Source of the DNA: Mycoplasmatota bacterium
GTDB taxonomy: Bacteria; Bacillota_I; Bacilli_A; Izemoplasmatales; Izemoplasmataceae
DNA: 7,169 nucleotides
Reading direction: 5' to 3'
Assembly (NCBI GenBank): GCA_030636545.1
Contig: DAOVWR010000059.1
Span: forward strand, 1-7,169
The notes beneath the pieces were generated by a model. That model was not told the origin of the DNA and made no database searches. It was given only the letters and a program-made list of their open reading frames with translations. The position numbers were made by a program, and so were the translations under genes. Positions 1-6,036 of this stretch are shown in pieces; the first letter of the stretch is position 1, and each line of letters begins with the position of its first letter.

Positions 1-92
1 AAGATGAATTTGAAATTAAAGTAAGTGATGAAGCAGCACAAGCTTTTGAAACAGTACAACAAATTGTATCGTTTATTGAAGGTGAGAAGTAA
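1..92 (+). CDS. acpP: Acyl carrier protein, first tandem copy (3' end only)
   Basis: This is the C-terminal end of an ACP gene cut by the left edge. The first full codon is at 3-5 and the stop TAA is at 90-92. The readable residues, DEFEIKVSDEAAQAFETV followed by a short tail ending GEK, match helix III and helix IV of the complete ACP encoded at 199-426. The first 33 bases are identical to bases 335-367, and over the 92 overlapping bases I count 13 differences. The phosphopantetheine serine lies outside the window, so activity of this copy cannot be confirmed. ACP carries growing acyl chains as thioesters in the cytoplasm. The two copies differ mainly near the C-terminus (ending GEK here, GVM in the second). 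Whether they serve different partners is unknown. Confidence 0.93.
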   Translation, partial: DEFEIKVSDEAAQAFETVQQIVSFIEGEK

Positions 93-126
93 AGATTTTC
101 ATATGAAAATCTTTACTTATTTTTTT
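87..126 (+). terminator. Intrinsic terminator of the first acpP copy
   Basis: Arms AAGTAAAGATTTTC (87-100) and GAAAATCTTTACTT (105-118) are perfectly complementary over 14 bp around ATAT, and a seven-T run (120-126) follows. The stem includes the last Lys codon and the stop codon of the first ACP gene. It resembles the terminator at 421-461, with compensatory stem changes, which supports it as a real structure. It probably makes the first acpP largely monocistronic. Confidence 0.9.
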
Positions 127-173
127 AAAAAAATAATTTGACAAGTGTAGTATATAAGGTTAAAATAGAATAA
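127..173 (+). promoter_or_regulatory. Promoter of the second acpP, with A-tract UP-like element
   Basis: A consensus -35 TTGACA (138-143) and a near-consensus -10 TAAAAT (161-166) are separated by exactly 17 bp, the optimal spacing for the housekeeping sigma factor. The predicted transcription start is near 173, giving a leader of about 26 nt. A run of seven A residues (127-133) falls at about -46 to -40, where a proximal UP-element subsite would bind the RNA polymerase alpha subunit. It directly abuts the T-run of the preceding terminator. AATAAATTTATT (169-180) is a perfect 12-nt palindrome over the predicted start; it could be an operator or an AT-rich coincidence. I see no match to the FapR or FabT operators as I recall them. 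Confidence 0.8.
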
Positions 174-198
174 ATTTATTATAAAGGAGGATATAATT

Positions 199-426
199 AT
201 GGTATTTGAAAAATTACAACAAATTATAGTAGATGAATTAGGAGTAGAAGCTAGTCAAGTAACTCTTGAGGCACACATTAATGATGATTTAGGTGCTGAT
301 TCGTTAGACGCTGTTGAATTAGTAATGGCAATCGAAGATGAATTTGAAATTAAAGTAAGTGATGAAGTTGCACAAGCTTTTAAAACAGTAGCACAAATTG
401 TTGAATTTATTGAAGGTGTAATGTAG
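199..426 (+). CDS. acpP: Acyl carrier protein, second tandem copy (complete)
   Basis: This 75-residue acidic protein is the standard size for bacterial fatty acid ACP. The GADSLDAVELVMAIEDEF segment holds the DSL motif with Ser35 (codon 301-303), where holo-ACP synthase attaches 4'-phosphopantetheine. It shuttles malonyl and acyl chains among FabD, FabH, FabK and FabG, all encoded downstream. The start is set by a strong AAAGGAGG (183-190) placed 8 nt before ATG. It has its own promoter and its own terminator, which overlaps the final codons, so it is probably transcribed at a high level as a short mRNA with partial read-through into accB. It is a tandem duplicate of the gene ending at 92. 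The function is close to certain; the division of labour between the copies is not visible. Confidence 0.98.
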   Translation: MVFEKLQQIIVDELGVEASQVTLEAHINDDLGADSLDAVELVMAIEDEFEIKVSDEVAQAFKTVAQIVEFIEGVM

Positions 427-461
427 AGGTTTTCGGATGAAAATCTCTACATAGTTTTTTT
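421..461 (+). terminator. Intrinsic terminator of the second acpP copy
   Basis: Arms ATGTAGAGGTTTTC (421-434) and GAAAATCTCTACAT (439-452) pair over 14 bp with one G-U pair around the GGAT tetraloop. A seven-T run (455-461) follows. The stem starts inside the penultimate part of the ACP gene and contains its TAG stop (424-426). It aligns without gaps to the terminator at 87-126 at an offset of 334 nt. Because accB lies directly downstream with no convincing promoter, this element may act as a leaky attenuator that sets the ratio of ACP to fatty acid enzymes. Confidence 0.9.
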
Positions 462-479
462 GTCTAAATTATTTAGACA
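461..479 (+). repeat. 19-nt near-perfect palindrome upstream of accB (candidate operator)
   Basis: TGTCTAAATTATTTAGACA consists of two 9-nt arms that are exact reverse complements around a single central T. It starts at the last T of the acpP terminator and ends 22 nt before the accB start. No T-run follows it, so it is not a second terminator. The symmetry and length suit a dimeric repressor. It does not match the FapR or FabT operators as I remember them, and the regulator is unknown. Its right half resembles the -35 neighbourhood of the second acpP promoter (131-143). That leaves open that it is a duplicated promoter remnant rather than an operator. Confidence 0.5.
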
Positions 480-501
480 TTAAATTAATGGAGGAATTAA
501 T

Positions 502-942
502 ATGGATCTAAGACAAATAAGAAATCTTATGAAAGAATTTGAGGAATCAAAAATTCATAAGTTGGAAATAAAAGATAATGATTTTTCAATTAAGTTAGAA
601 AAAGAAGATAATAATTTCTCAATCCCTTCTAACTTGCCCTCGTCTTCTTTCATTGAGTCAGTTCAAATGAAAGAAGAGGGCAAAGAAGTGGTTATTGAAG
701 AAGATAACTATTTAGTTAAGGCCCCACTAGTAGGTACGTTCTACCAATCACCATCCCCTGATAGCGAACCTTTTGTTAGAGTAAACCAAAAAATTTTAAA
801 AGGAGATGTGCTTTTTATCGTTGAAGCAATGAAGGTAATGAATGAAATTACTTCTCCTGTGAGTGGAACTATTGTTAAGATTAATGCGCAAGATACAGCG
901 ATGGTTGAGTTTGATCAAGTTGTATTGGAAATTAAAGAGTAA
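502..942 (+). CDS. accB: Biotin carboxyl carrier protein of acetyl-CoA carboxylase
   Basis: This 146-residue protein carries the covalently bound biotin that moves CO2 from biotin carboxylase (AccC) to the AccD-AccA carboxyltransferase, the first committed step of fatty acid synthesis. The N-terminus (MDLRQIRNLMKEFEESKIHKLEIK) is the conserved AccB start. A short, poorly conserved, Ser-rich linker spans about residues 40-68. The C-terminal biotinyl domain has the VEAMKVMNEI motif with Lys111 (codon 832-834) as the biotinylation site. The segment SPSPDSEPF corresponds to the BCCP 'thumb' typical of acetyl-CoA carboxylase carriers. The start has GGAGG (490-494) 7 nt upstream. The TAA stop shares one base with the accC ATG (TAATG). 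The linker coding region contains a long inverted repeat, listed separately. A biotin ligase must be encoded elsewhere. Confidence 0.97.
   Translation: MDLRQIRNLMKEFEESKIHKLEIKDNDFSIKLEKEDNNFSIPSNLPSSSFIESVQMKEEGKEVVIEEDNYLVKAPLVGTFYQSPSPDSEPFVRVNQKILKGDVLFIVEAMKVMNEITSPVSGTIVKINAQDTAMVEFDQVVLEIKE
634..683 (+). repeat. Imperfect long hairpin inside the accB linker coding region
   Basis: TTGCCCTC (634-641) pairs with GAGGGCAA (676-683), and TTCTTTCATT (645-654) pairs with AATGAAAGAA (666-675). Together they give 18 bp interrupted only by a three-base bulge (642-644), closed by a loop of about 11 nt. It lies wholly within the coding sequence for the variable AccB linker (about residues 45-61), where protein constraint is weak. 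No T-run follows, so it is not a normal terminator. It could be an mRNA processing or stability element, or chance. Confidence 0.55.
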
Positions 943-2303
943 TGTTCCAAAAAATATTAATTGCTAACAGAGGTGAAATTGCAGTTAGAATAATTCGCGC
1001 CTGTAAACATATGGGCATTGAAACTGTAGCGATATATTCTAGTGCTGATAAGGATAGTCTGCATGTGCAAATAGCAGATGAAGCTGTCTGTGTAGGTGGA
1101 CCAAAAAGTGGAGAATCTTATTTAAATATGGAAAATATTATTACTGCTGCGATTAGTAAAGGTGCTGAAGCTATTCATCCAGGATTTGGGTTTCTAAGTG
1201 AAAATAGTAACTTTTCAGATTTATGTCAGGATGTTGGAATCAGATTTATTGGTCCAAGTGGAAATGTAATTGAAAAAATGGGAAACAAATCTAAAGCTAG
1301 AGAAATTATGATTGCTTCCGGTGTTCCGGTTGTTCCTGGTAGTGAGGGAGCACTTGCTAATATCGATGAAGCCAGAGATCTAGCTGTAAAGATTGGATTC
1401 CCTGTTTTAATAAAGGCAAGCGCTGGTGGCGGAGGTCGCGGGATGCGTGTCGCAAATAACATAGACGAATTTAACAAGGCTTACGAAACTGCGAAGAGTG
1501 AGGCTGTTAATGCTTTTGGTGATGGAACAATGTATTTAGAAAAATATATTATTAATCCTAAACATATTGAATTCCAAATTCTCGCAGATAAATATGGAAA
1601 TGTTATTCATTTAGGTGAAAGAGATTGTTCAATCCAAAGAAGAAACCAAAAAGTTATTGAGGAAGCGCCCAGTTTAATTAATAGAGAACTAAGAGATAAA
1701 ATGGGTGAAATTGCTATTTTAGCTAGTAAAAGTGTTAATTATGAGAACGCTGGTACAATTGAGTTTTTAGTAACTGATAATGAATTTTACTTTATTGAAA
1801 TGAATACTAGAATTCAAGTAGAACATCCTGTTACGGAAATGATCACAGGAATAGATATCGTTCAAGAACAAATAAGAATAGCTGCTGGTAAAGAGTTAAG
1901 TATTAAACAAGAAGATGTAATTCTTAAAGGGCATAGTATTGAATGCCGTATTAACGCAGAAGACCCGAAATTTGACTTTAGACCGAGTCCTGGAACAATT
2001 GGACTTCTTCATGTTCCAAGTGGACCAGGAGTGAGATTTGATAGCTTTGTTTATACAGGATATCAAATACCACCATTTTATGATTCAATGCTTGGAAAAA
2101 TTATTGTTCACGCAAATACTAGAGACGAAGCTATTATTAAAATGAGAGCGACACTTGAAGAATTGGTAATCGATGGAGTTAAAACAAATCAGGATTTTTG
2201 TTATATGATTTTAAATAACTCTGATTATATTAAAGGATCATTTGATACCGGGTTTATTGTAAAGACAATAGATGATTTGTTAGGATATGATCAATATGAA
2301 TAA
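942..2303 (+). CDS. accC: Biotin carboxylase subunit of acetyl-CoA carboxylase
   Basis: This 453-residue cytoplasmic ATP-grasp enzyme uses ATP and bicarbonate to carboxylate biotin on AccB; E. coli AccC has about 449 residues. The N-terminal domain opens with KILIANRGEIAVRIIRA. The glycine-rich ATP loop KASAGGGGRGMR spans residues 158-169, with Lys158 as the nucleotide-binding lysine. His208 lies in HIEFQ. The signature EMNTRIQVEHPVTEMITG begins at Glu286 and includes the metal and bicarbonate ligands Glu286, Asn288, Arg290 and Glu294. The C-terminal biotin carboxylase domain, beginning around HSIECRINAEDP, is complete. The ATG shares one base with the accB stop (TAATG) and has only a weak GAG upstream, so it probably depends on translational coupling. 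Pyruvate carboxylase or other biotin enzymes are excluded by the stand-alone length and by the accB and accD neighbours. Confidence 0.97.
   Translation: MFQKILIANRGEIAVRIIRACKHMGIETVAIYSSADKDSLHVQIADEAVCVGGPKSGESYLNMENIITAAISKGAEAIHPGFGFLSENSNFSDLCQDVGIRFIGPSGNVIEKMGNKSKAREIMIASGVPVVPGSEGALANIDEARDLAVKIGFPVLIKASAGGGGRGMRVANNIDEFNKAYETAKSEAVNAFGDGTMYLEKYIINPKHIEFQILADKYGNVIHLGERDCSIQRRNQKVIEEAPSLINRELRDKMGEIAILASKSVNYENAGTIEFLVTDNEFYFIEMNTRIQVEHPVTEMITGIDIVQEQIRIAAGKELSIKQEDVILKGHSIECRINAEDPKFDFRPSPGTIGLLHVPSGPGVRFDSFVYTGYQIPPFYDSMLGKIIVHANTRDEAIIKMRATLEELVIDGVKTNQDFCYMILNNSDYIKGSFDTGFIVKTIDDLLGYDQYE
2282..2285 (+). promoter_or_regulatory. Shine-Dalgarno that decides the accD start
   Basis: AGGA lies 10 nt before the ATG at 2296 but only 1 nt before an upstream in-frame ATG at 2287. 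The second spacing is too short for initiation, so 2296 is preferred even though the frame stays open further upstream. The site is inside the last codons of accC. Confidence 0.6.
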
Positions 2304-3177
2304 ACTAGTTAAAACGTTTGAAAGTAGACGTACTTTAAAAAGTAAATTTAAGATAGTCCGTTCACATAATACTGAAATTACTGGTAAAATAGATGTTCCT
2401 AAAGGTCTTTATGAACAATGTCCTACTTGTAAAGAGACTGTTAATATGAAAAATACAGTAGATAATGAATTTATTTGTAAGAATTGTGGAGAACATTTTA
2501 GAATTCGTGCAGTTGATCGTTTGAAAATAACTGTTGATCCAGGAACCTTTGTTGAAAAAGGACATGGATATATTACTTTAAATCCATTATTTCAAGATGG
2601 ATATGAGGAGAAAATTGCTGAATATAAAGAAAAAACTTCATTAGATGAAGGGTATATTTATGGATACGCTGAAATAAATGGTGTTCCTACCGTTATCGGA
2701 ATAATGGATAGCTACTTCTTAATGGGAAGTATGGGTAGTGTTGTTGGTGAAAAAGTAACTAAAAGTTTTGAATACGCAATGTACAAAAAACTTCCAATCG
2801 TAATATTTACCGCAAGTGGTGGAGCGAGAATGCAAGAAGGAATATTTAGTTTGATGCAAATGGCTAAAACTAGCCAAGCAGTCTTGAAACATTCTAACAT
2901 GGGATTGTTATATATTTCTGTTTTAACTAATCCAACTACTGGTGGAGTAACGGCAAGTTTCGCAACACTTGGTGATATTATTTTAGCGGAACCTAATGCC
3001 TTAATTGGGTTTGCTGGACCACGTGTAATTGAACAAACAATTAATCAAAAATTACCTAAGGGCTTCCAACGCGCTGAATTTATGGAAGAAAAAGGCTTTA
3101 TTGATAAAGTTGTCAATCGTAAAGAATTAACAGATACTTTATCACATTTACTCGCTTTGCATAGGAGGAATCAATAA
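2296..3177 (+). CDS. accD: Acetyl-CoA carboxylase carboxyltransferase beta subunit
   Basis: AccD forms the heterotetrameric carboxyltransferase with AccA and moves the carboxyl group from biotin on AccB to acetyl-CoA, giving malonyl-CoA. From the 2296 start it has 293 residues. A four-cysteine zinc ribbon follows the N-terminal tail (Cys42, Cys45, Cys61, Cys64, in CPTC and CKNC), as in E. coli and Staphylococcus AccD. The crotonase-fold carboxyltransferase domain follows, with MGSMGSVVGEK, SGGARMQEG (GGARMQE at 175-181) and NPTTGGVTASFA (TTGG at 214-217), then GFAGPRVIEQT. The 3' end FQRAEFMEEKGFID is also typical. The gene overlaps accC by 8 nt with the chosen start, or 17 nt if ATG 2287 were used. 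It lacks the extended C-terminal tail of E. coli AccD, which is usual in Bacillota. Confidence 0.96.
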   Translation: MNKLVKTFESRRTLKSKFKIVRSHNTEITGKIDVPKGLYEQCPTCKETVNMKNTVDNEFICKNCGEHFRIRAVDRLKITVDPGTFVEKGHGYITLNPLFQDGYEEKIAEYKEKTSLDEGYIYGYAEINGVPTVIGIMDSYFLMGSMGSVVGEKVTKSFEYAMYKKLPIVIFTASGGARMQEGIFSLMQMAKTSQAVLKHSNMGLLYISVLTNPTTGGVTASFATLGDIILAEPNALIGFAGPRVIEQTINQKLPKGFQRAEFMEEKGFIDKVVNRKELTDTLSHLLALHRRNQ

Positions 3178-4118
3178 TGAATATTTTAGCTAAAGAACGA
3201 AAAGTTTTAGAGTTAGAAAGTAAAATTGATGAACTAGGTAATAAAGAGATAACTGATAAGCTAAGACTAGAAATAGAAAACTATAAACAAGAAGCAATGA
3301 TTAACTTAACTGCTTGGGATAGAGTATTACTTGCAAGACATCAACAACGTCCTACAGCAAAAGAGTTCATTGAATATTTATGTAATGATTTTATTGAACT
3401 TCGTGGGGATAGATTGTTCCGTGATGATAAATCTATTATTGGTGGTATTGGAACAATTAATGGTAATGTAGTAACAATTATTGCCCAACAAAAAGGAAAA
3501 AGTTTAGATGAAAACTTAGAACGTAATTTCGCTATGCCTCATCCTGAGGGATATCGTAAGGCGCTTAGATTGATGAAACAAGCTGAGAAATTTAGAAGAC
3601 CAATTCTTACTTTAATAGATACTCCTGGTGCTTATCCTGGGCTTGAAGCTGAGGAACGAGGACAAGGTGAAGCTATTGCAAGAAACCTTCTTGAAATGAG
3701 TAACTTAACTGTACCTACTATCGCTGTAATTATCGGTGAAGGAGGAAGTGGAGGAGCACTCGCACTAGCTGTAACTAATAAGGTTATTATGCTTGAAAAT
3801 GCGATTTATTCAATTCTTAGTCCTGAAGGATACGCAACTATCCTTTGGAAAGATTCTACTCTTGCTAGTAAAGCAGCTGAGGTTATGAAGTTAACGAGTT
3901 ACGATTTAGAAGAGTATGGAATTATTGATCGAATAATAAAAGAACCACTTGGTGGTGCTCATTTTAACAAATTAAAGACTTTTCAAAATACTAAGTTAGC
4001 TATTTTAGAAGAGTTATATAAACTAAGGAGATTAACTGGGGAAGAGTTAAGGGATACTAGAATGGATAGATTCCGTGAATTTGGGTTCTTCCAACGATTT
4101 AATTACGACAATCTTTAG
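3177..4118 (+). CDS. accA: Acetyl-CoA carboxylase carboxyltransferase alpha subunit
   Basis: This 313-residue protein (E. coli about 319) is the AccD partner that completes the carboxyltransferase active site and contributes to carboxybiotin binding. A charged, helical N-terminal segment (about residues 1-45, LELESKIDEL) precedes the catalytic domain. Diagnostic blocks are ELRGDRLFRDD, FAMPHPEGYRKALRLM, DTPGAYPG (148-155) and GEGGSGGALAL (187-197), followed by LSPEGYATILWKD. The gene is complete. Its ATG shares one base with the accD stop (TAATG), and AGGAGGA (3163-3169) lies 7 nt upstream, so it has both coupling and a strong ribosome binding site. That fits the need for equal AccA and AccD. 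Its TAG stop is built into the Shine-Dalgarno of fabH. Confidence 0.97.
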   Translation: MNILAKERKVLELESKIDELGNKEITDKLRLEIENYKQEAMINLTAWDRVLLARHQQRPTAKEFIEYLCNDFIELRGDRLFRDDKSIIGGIGTINGNVVTIIAQQKGKSLDENLERNFAMPHPEGYRKALRLMKQAEKFRRPILTLIDTPGAYPGLEAEERGQGEAIARNLLEMSNLTVPTIAVIIGEGGSGGALALAVTNKVIMLENAIYSILSPEGYATILWKDSTLASKAAEVMKLTSYDLEEYGIIDRIIKEPLGGAHFNKLKTFQNTKLAILEELYKLRRLTGEELRDTRMDRFREFGFFQRFNYDNL

Positions 4119-4123
4119 GAGAG
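4116..4123 (+). promoter_or_regulatory. Stop codon of accA embedded in the fabH Shine-Dalgarno
   Basis: TTTAGGAGAG contains the accA TAG stop (4116-4118) fused to AGGAGAG, 7 nt before the fabH ATG. A ribosome terminating on accA sits on the fabH initiation signal, which favours re-initiation. The same CTTTAGGAG arrangement recurs at the fabH-fabK junction. Confidence 0.7.
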
Positions 4124-4130
4124 TGAAACA

Positions 4131-5099
4131 ATGATTTATACAAAAATAATTGGGACAGGTAGTTATGTTCCAGAGAAAATGATGACAAATGATGATCTAA
4201 AAGAATTCGTTGATACTAGTGATGAATGGATCTTTTCAAGAACAGGAATTAAGGAAAGACATATTGTAACTAATGAAGAAACTATTGATTTAGCTGAAAA
4301 AGCAGCATTGCTTGCGATGGAAGATGCAGGTATAGATAAATCAGAAATTGATATTGTGCTAGTAGCTACAGTTACTCCAGATAACTTTTTCCCTGGAGTA
4401 AGTCAATTATTACAAGCGAGACTTGGATTAAATGAGGTTATGGCATTTGACGTTAATGCTGCTTGTAGTGGATTCTTATACGTATTAAATATTGCTGATA
4501 AAATGATTAAGAGTGGTGCTTATAATACTGCCCTTATTATTGGTGCAGAAACACTAACAAGATTAACTGATTGGCGTGACCGTAATACATGTGTATTATT
4601 TGGTGATGCAGCTGGTGCTATGATTGTTACTAAAAGTAAAGAAAATAAAATTAAAGATGTAATTTGTGGTTCTCGCGGGGACACAGAAGACAATTTAATC
4701 TGTAAAGCTGTTGATATTAAAGATCCAGCAGTTAACGCAGCAAGCGTTCAAGATCATATCCATATGAATGGTAGTGAAGTATTCAAGTTTGCTACACGTA
4801 TTATGCCTAAGACAGTTACTGATTTACTTGAAAGAAACAATATGGAATTATCAGATTTAGATTCTATCGTAGCTCATCAAGCTAACGCTAGAATTATTAG
4901 TAAAGCAGCTAAGGATCTTAAATTTAGTATGGATAAAATGTTTTTAAATATAAATCATTATGGGAATACATCAGCAGCTAGTGTTCCACTAGCTATTGAT
5001 CAAGCAATAAAATCAAAATTCTTAAAAAAAGGTGATAAGTTCATAACCGTAGCTTTTGGTGGAGGTTTTACTTGGGGTGGAGCATTAATCGAACTTTAG
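4131..5099 (+). CDS. fabH: 3-oxoacyl-ACP synthase III (initiating condensing enzyme)
   Basis: FabH condenses a short acyl-CoA primer with malonyl-ACP to start each chain. The 322-residue thiolase-fold protein has the full catalytic triad: Cys112 in NAACSGF, His249 in VAHQANARI and Asn279 in NHYGNTSAASVP. DEWIFSRTGIKERHI near the N-terminus and the C-terminal FGGGFTWGGAL are typical of the family. The Cys-His-Asn triad separates it from FabF/FabB, which use Cys-His-His. Primer preference (acetyl-CoA versus branched-chain acyl-CoA) cannot be read from the sequence with confidence. It starts 12 nt after accA and uses the Shine-Dalgarno that overlaps the accA stop. It is the first user of the malonyl-CoA made by the upstream carboxylase genes, after transfer to ACP by FabD. 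Confidence 0.97.
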   Translation: MIYTKIIGTGSYVPEKMMTNDDLKEFVDTSDEWIFSRTGIKERHIVTNEETIDLAEKAALLAMEDAGIDKSEIDIVLVATVTPDNFFPGVSQLLQARLGLNEVMAFDVNAACSGFLYVLNIADKMIKSGAYNTALIIGAETLTRLTDWRDRNTCVLFGDAAGAMIVTKSKENKIKDVICGSRGDTEDNLICKAVDIKDPAVNAASVQDHIHMNGSEVFKFATRIMPKTVTDLLERNNMELSDLDSIVAHQANARIISKAAKDLKFSMDKMFLNINHYGNTSAASVPLAIDQAIKSKFLKKGDKFITVAFGGGFTWGGALIEL

Positions 5100-5104
5100 G
5101 AGGA
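5097..5104 (+). promoter_or_regulatory. Stop codon of fabH embedded in the fabK Shine-Dalgarno
   Basis: TTTAGGAGGA contains the fabH TAG stop (5097-5099) merged with a full AGGAGG, 6 nt before the fabK ATG at 5110. The pattern matches the accA-fabH junction and supports translational coupling. Confidence 0.7.
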
Positions 5105-5109
5105 ATAGG

Positions 5110-6036
5110 ATGAAAGATATTAGAGAGTTACTTGGTATAGAGTATCCAATTATTCAAGGTGGGATGGCAAATATTGCTACTCACGTACTAGCGTCAGCTG
5201 TAAGTAACGCTGGTGGACTTGGATTAGTTGGGGCAGGCGGATGGGATGTTGATCGTGTTCGTGATGAAATAAGAAAGACACAAGCATTAACTTCTAAGCC
5301 TTTTGGAGTTAACATTATGTTGATGAGTCCTCATGCTGAGGCTATCAGTGATATGGTAATTGAAGAAGGTGTCAAAGTTATTACAACTGGGGCAGGAAAT
5401 CCTGGTATTTATATGGAAAAATGGAAAAAAGCAGGAATCATTGTGATCCCTGTTGTTCCTAGTGTTGCTTTTGCGAAAAGATTAGCACGCGGTGGAGCTG
5501 ACGCTTTAGTCGTTGAAGGTACTGAAGCTGGTGGACATATTGGACAAATCACAACGTTCACATTAATACCTCAAGTATGTGATGCTGTAAATGTTCCGGT
5601 TATCGCAGCTGGTGGAATTGCTGATTCTCGTGGACTTGACGCTGCCTTTGTACTAGGAGCGCAAGGTGTTCAACTAGGGACAGTCTTACTTGCTAGTGAT
5701 GAATGCCCAATTCATGAAAACTATAAAATGAAAGTTATTAAAGCTAAAGATACTGATACAGTAGTAACTGGTAGAAATACTGGAGCTCCTGTTAGGGTTA
5801 TTAAAAACAAAATGTCTAGAAAATATTTAGAAATGACTAAATATGGTGACATTGGACTTGAAGAACTAGAGGAATTGACTTTAGGATCATTAAGAAAAGC
5901 AGTTTTTGAAGGTGATATGGATAATGGTAGTATAATGGCTGGACAAAGTGCTGGACTTGTTAAAAAAATTAGAAGTGTCAAAGATATTTTAGATGATATA
6001 TTCAAAAATAGTCGTGTTTACAGAGGAGAATTATAG
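5110..6036 (+). CDS. fabK: Enoyl-ACP reductase II (FMN-dependent)
   Basis: FabK performs the last reduction of each elongation cycle, reducing trans-2-enoyl-ACP with NAD(P)H through a bound FMN. The 308-residue TIM-barrel protein begins with LLGIEYPIIQGGMANIAT, the flavin-binding start of the FabK/nitronate monooxygenase superfamily. VVEGTEAGGHIG contains His143, equivalent to the catalytic His144 of Streptococcus pneumoniae FabK. VPVIAAGGIAD and GAQGVQLGT form the phosphate-binding part of the barrel. Sequence alone leaves nitronate monooxygenase as an alternative, but the position between fabH and fabD makes FabK much the better call. FabK is unrelated to FabI and is known to be insensitive to triclosan; no fabI is visible here. 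The gene lies 10 nt after fabH, and its TAG stop shares a base with the fabD GTG. Confidence 0.94.
   Translation: MKDIRELLGIEYPIIQGGMANIATHVLASAVSNAGGLGLVGAGGWDVDRVRDEIRKTQALTSKPFGVNIMLMSPHAEAISDMVIEEGVKVITTGAGNPGIYMEKWKKAGIIVIPVVPSVAFAKRLARGGADALVVEGTEAGGHIGQITTFTLIPQVCDAVNVPVIAAGGIADSRGLDAAFVLGAQGVQLGTVLLASDECPIHENYKMKVIKAKDTDTVVTGRNTGAPVRVIKNKMSRKYLEMTKYGDIGLEELEELTLGSLRKAVFEGDMDNGSIMAGQSAGLVKKIRSVKDILDDIFKNSRVYRGEL

Noticed and set aside
460..486. Promoter TTGTCT (460-465) with TAAATT (481-486) for accB
   Set aside because: The spacer is only 15 bp and both hexamers are poor. The start would fall on the accB ribosome binding site.
127..501. FapR or FabT operator
   Set aside because: I looked in both intergenic regions for the TTAGTAC-type FapR repeat and the TTTGATTATCAAA-like FabT palindrome and found no acceptable match.
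1226..1477. Minus-strand open frame of 83 codons inside accC
   Set aside because: It lies opposite the highly conserved ATP-grasp core of accC, has no recognisable protein features (Pro/Ile-rich shadow composition), and all signals in the region favour the plus strand.
2287..2295. Alternative accD start giving three extra residues (Met-Ile-Asn)
   Set aside because: The AGGA motif would be only 1 nt from this ATG. The ATG at 2296 has workable spacing and matches usual AccD N-termini better.
2362..2900. Two minus-strand open frames inside accD
   Set aside because: Both are antisense shadows of conserved zinc-ribbon and carboxyltransferase coding sequence with no family resemblance.
5721..6005. 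Minus-strand open frame of 94 codons inside fabK
   Set aside because: It is a Leu/Ser/Ile-rich shadow of the fabK 3' end. Apparent hydrophobicity comes from reading the AT-rich complement, not from a membrane protein.
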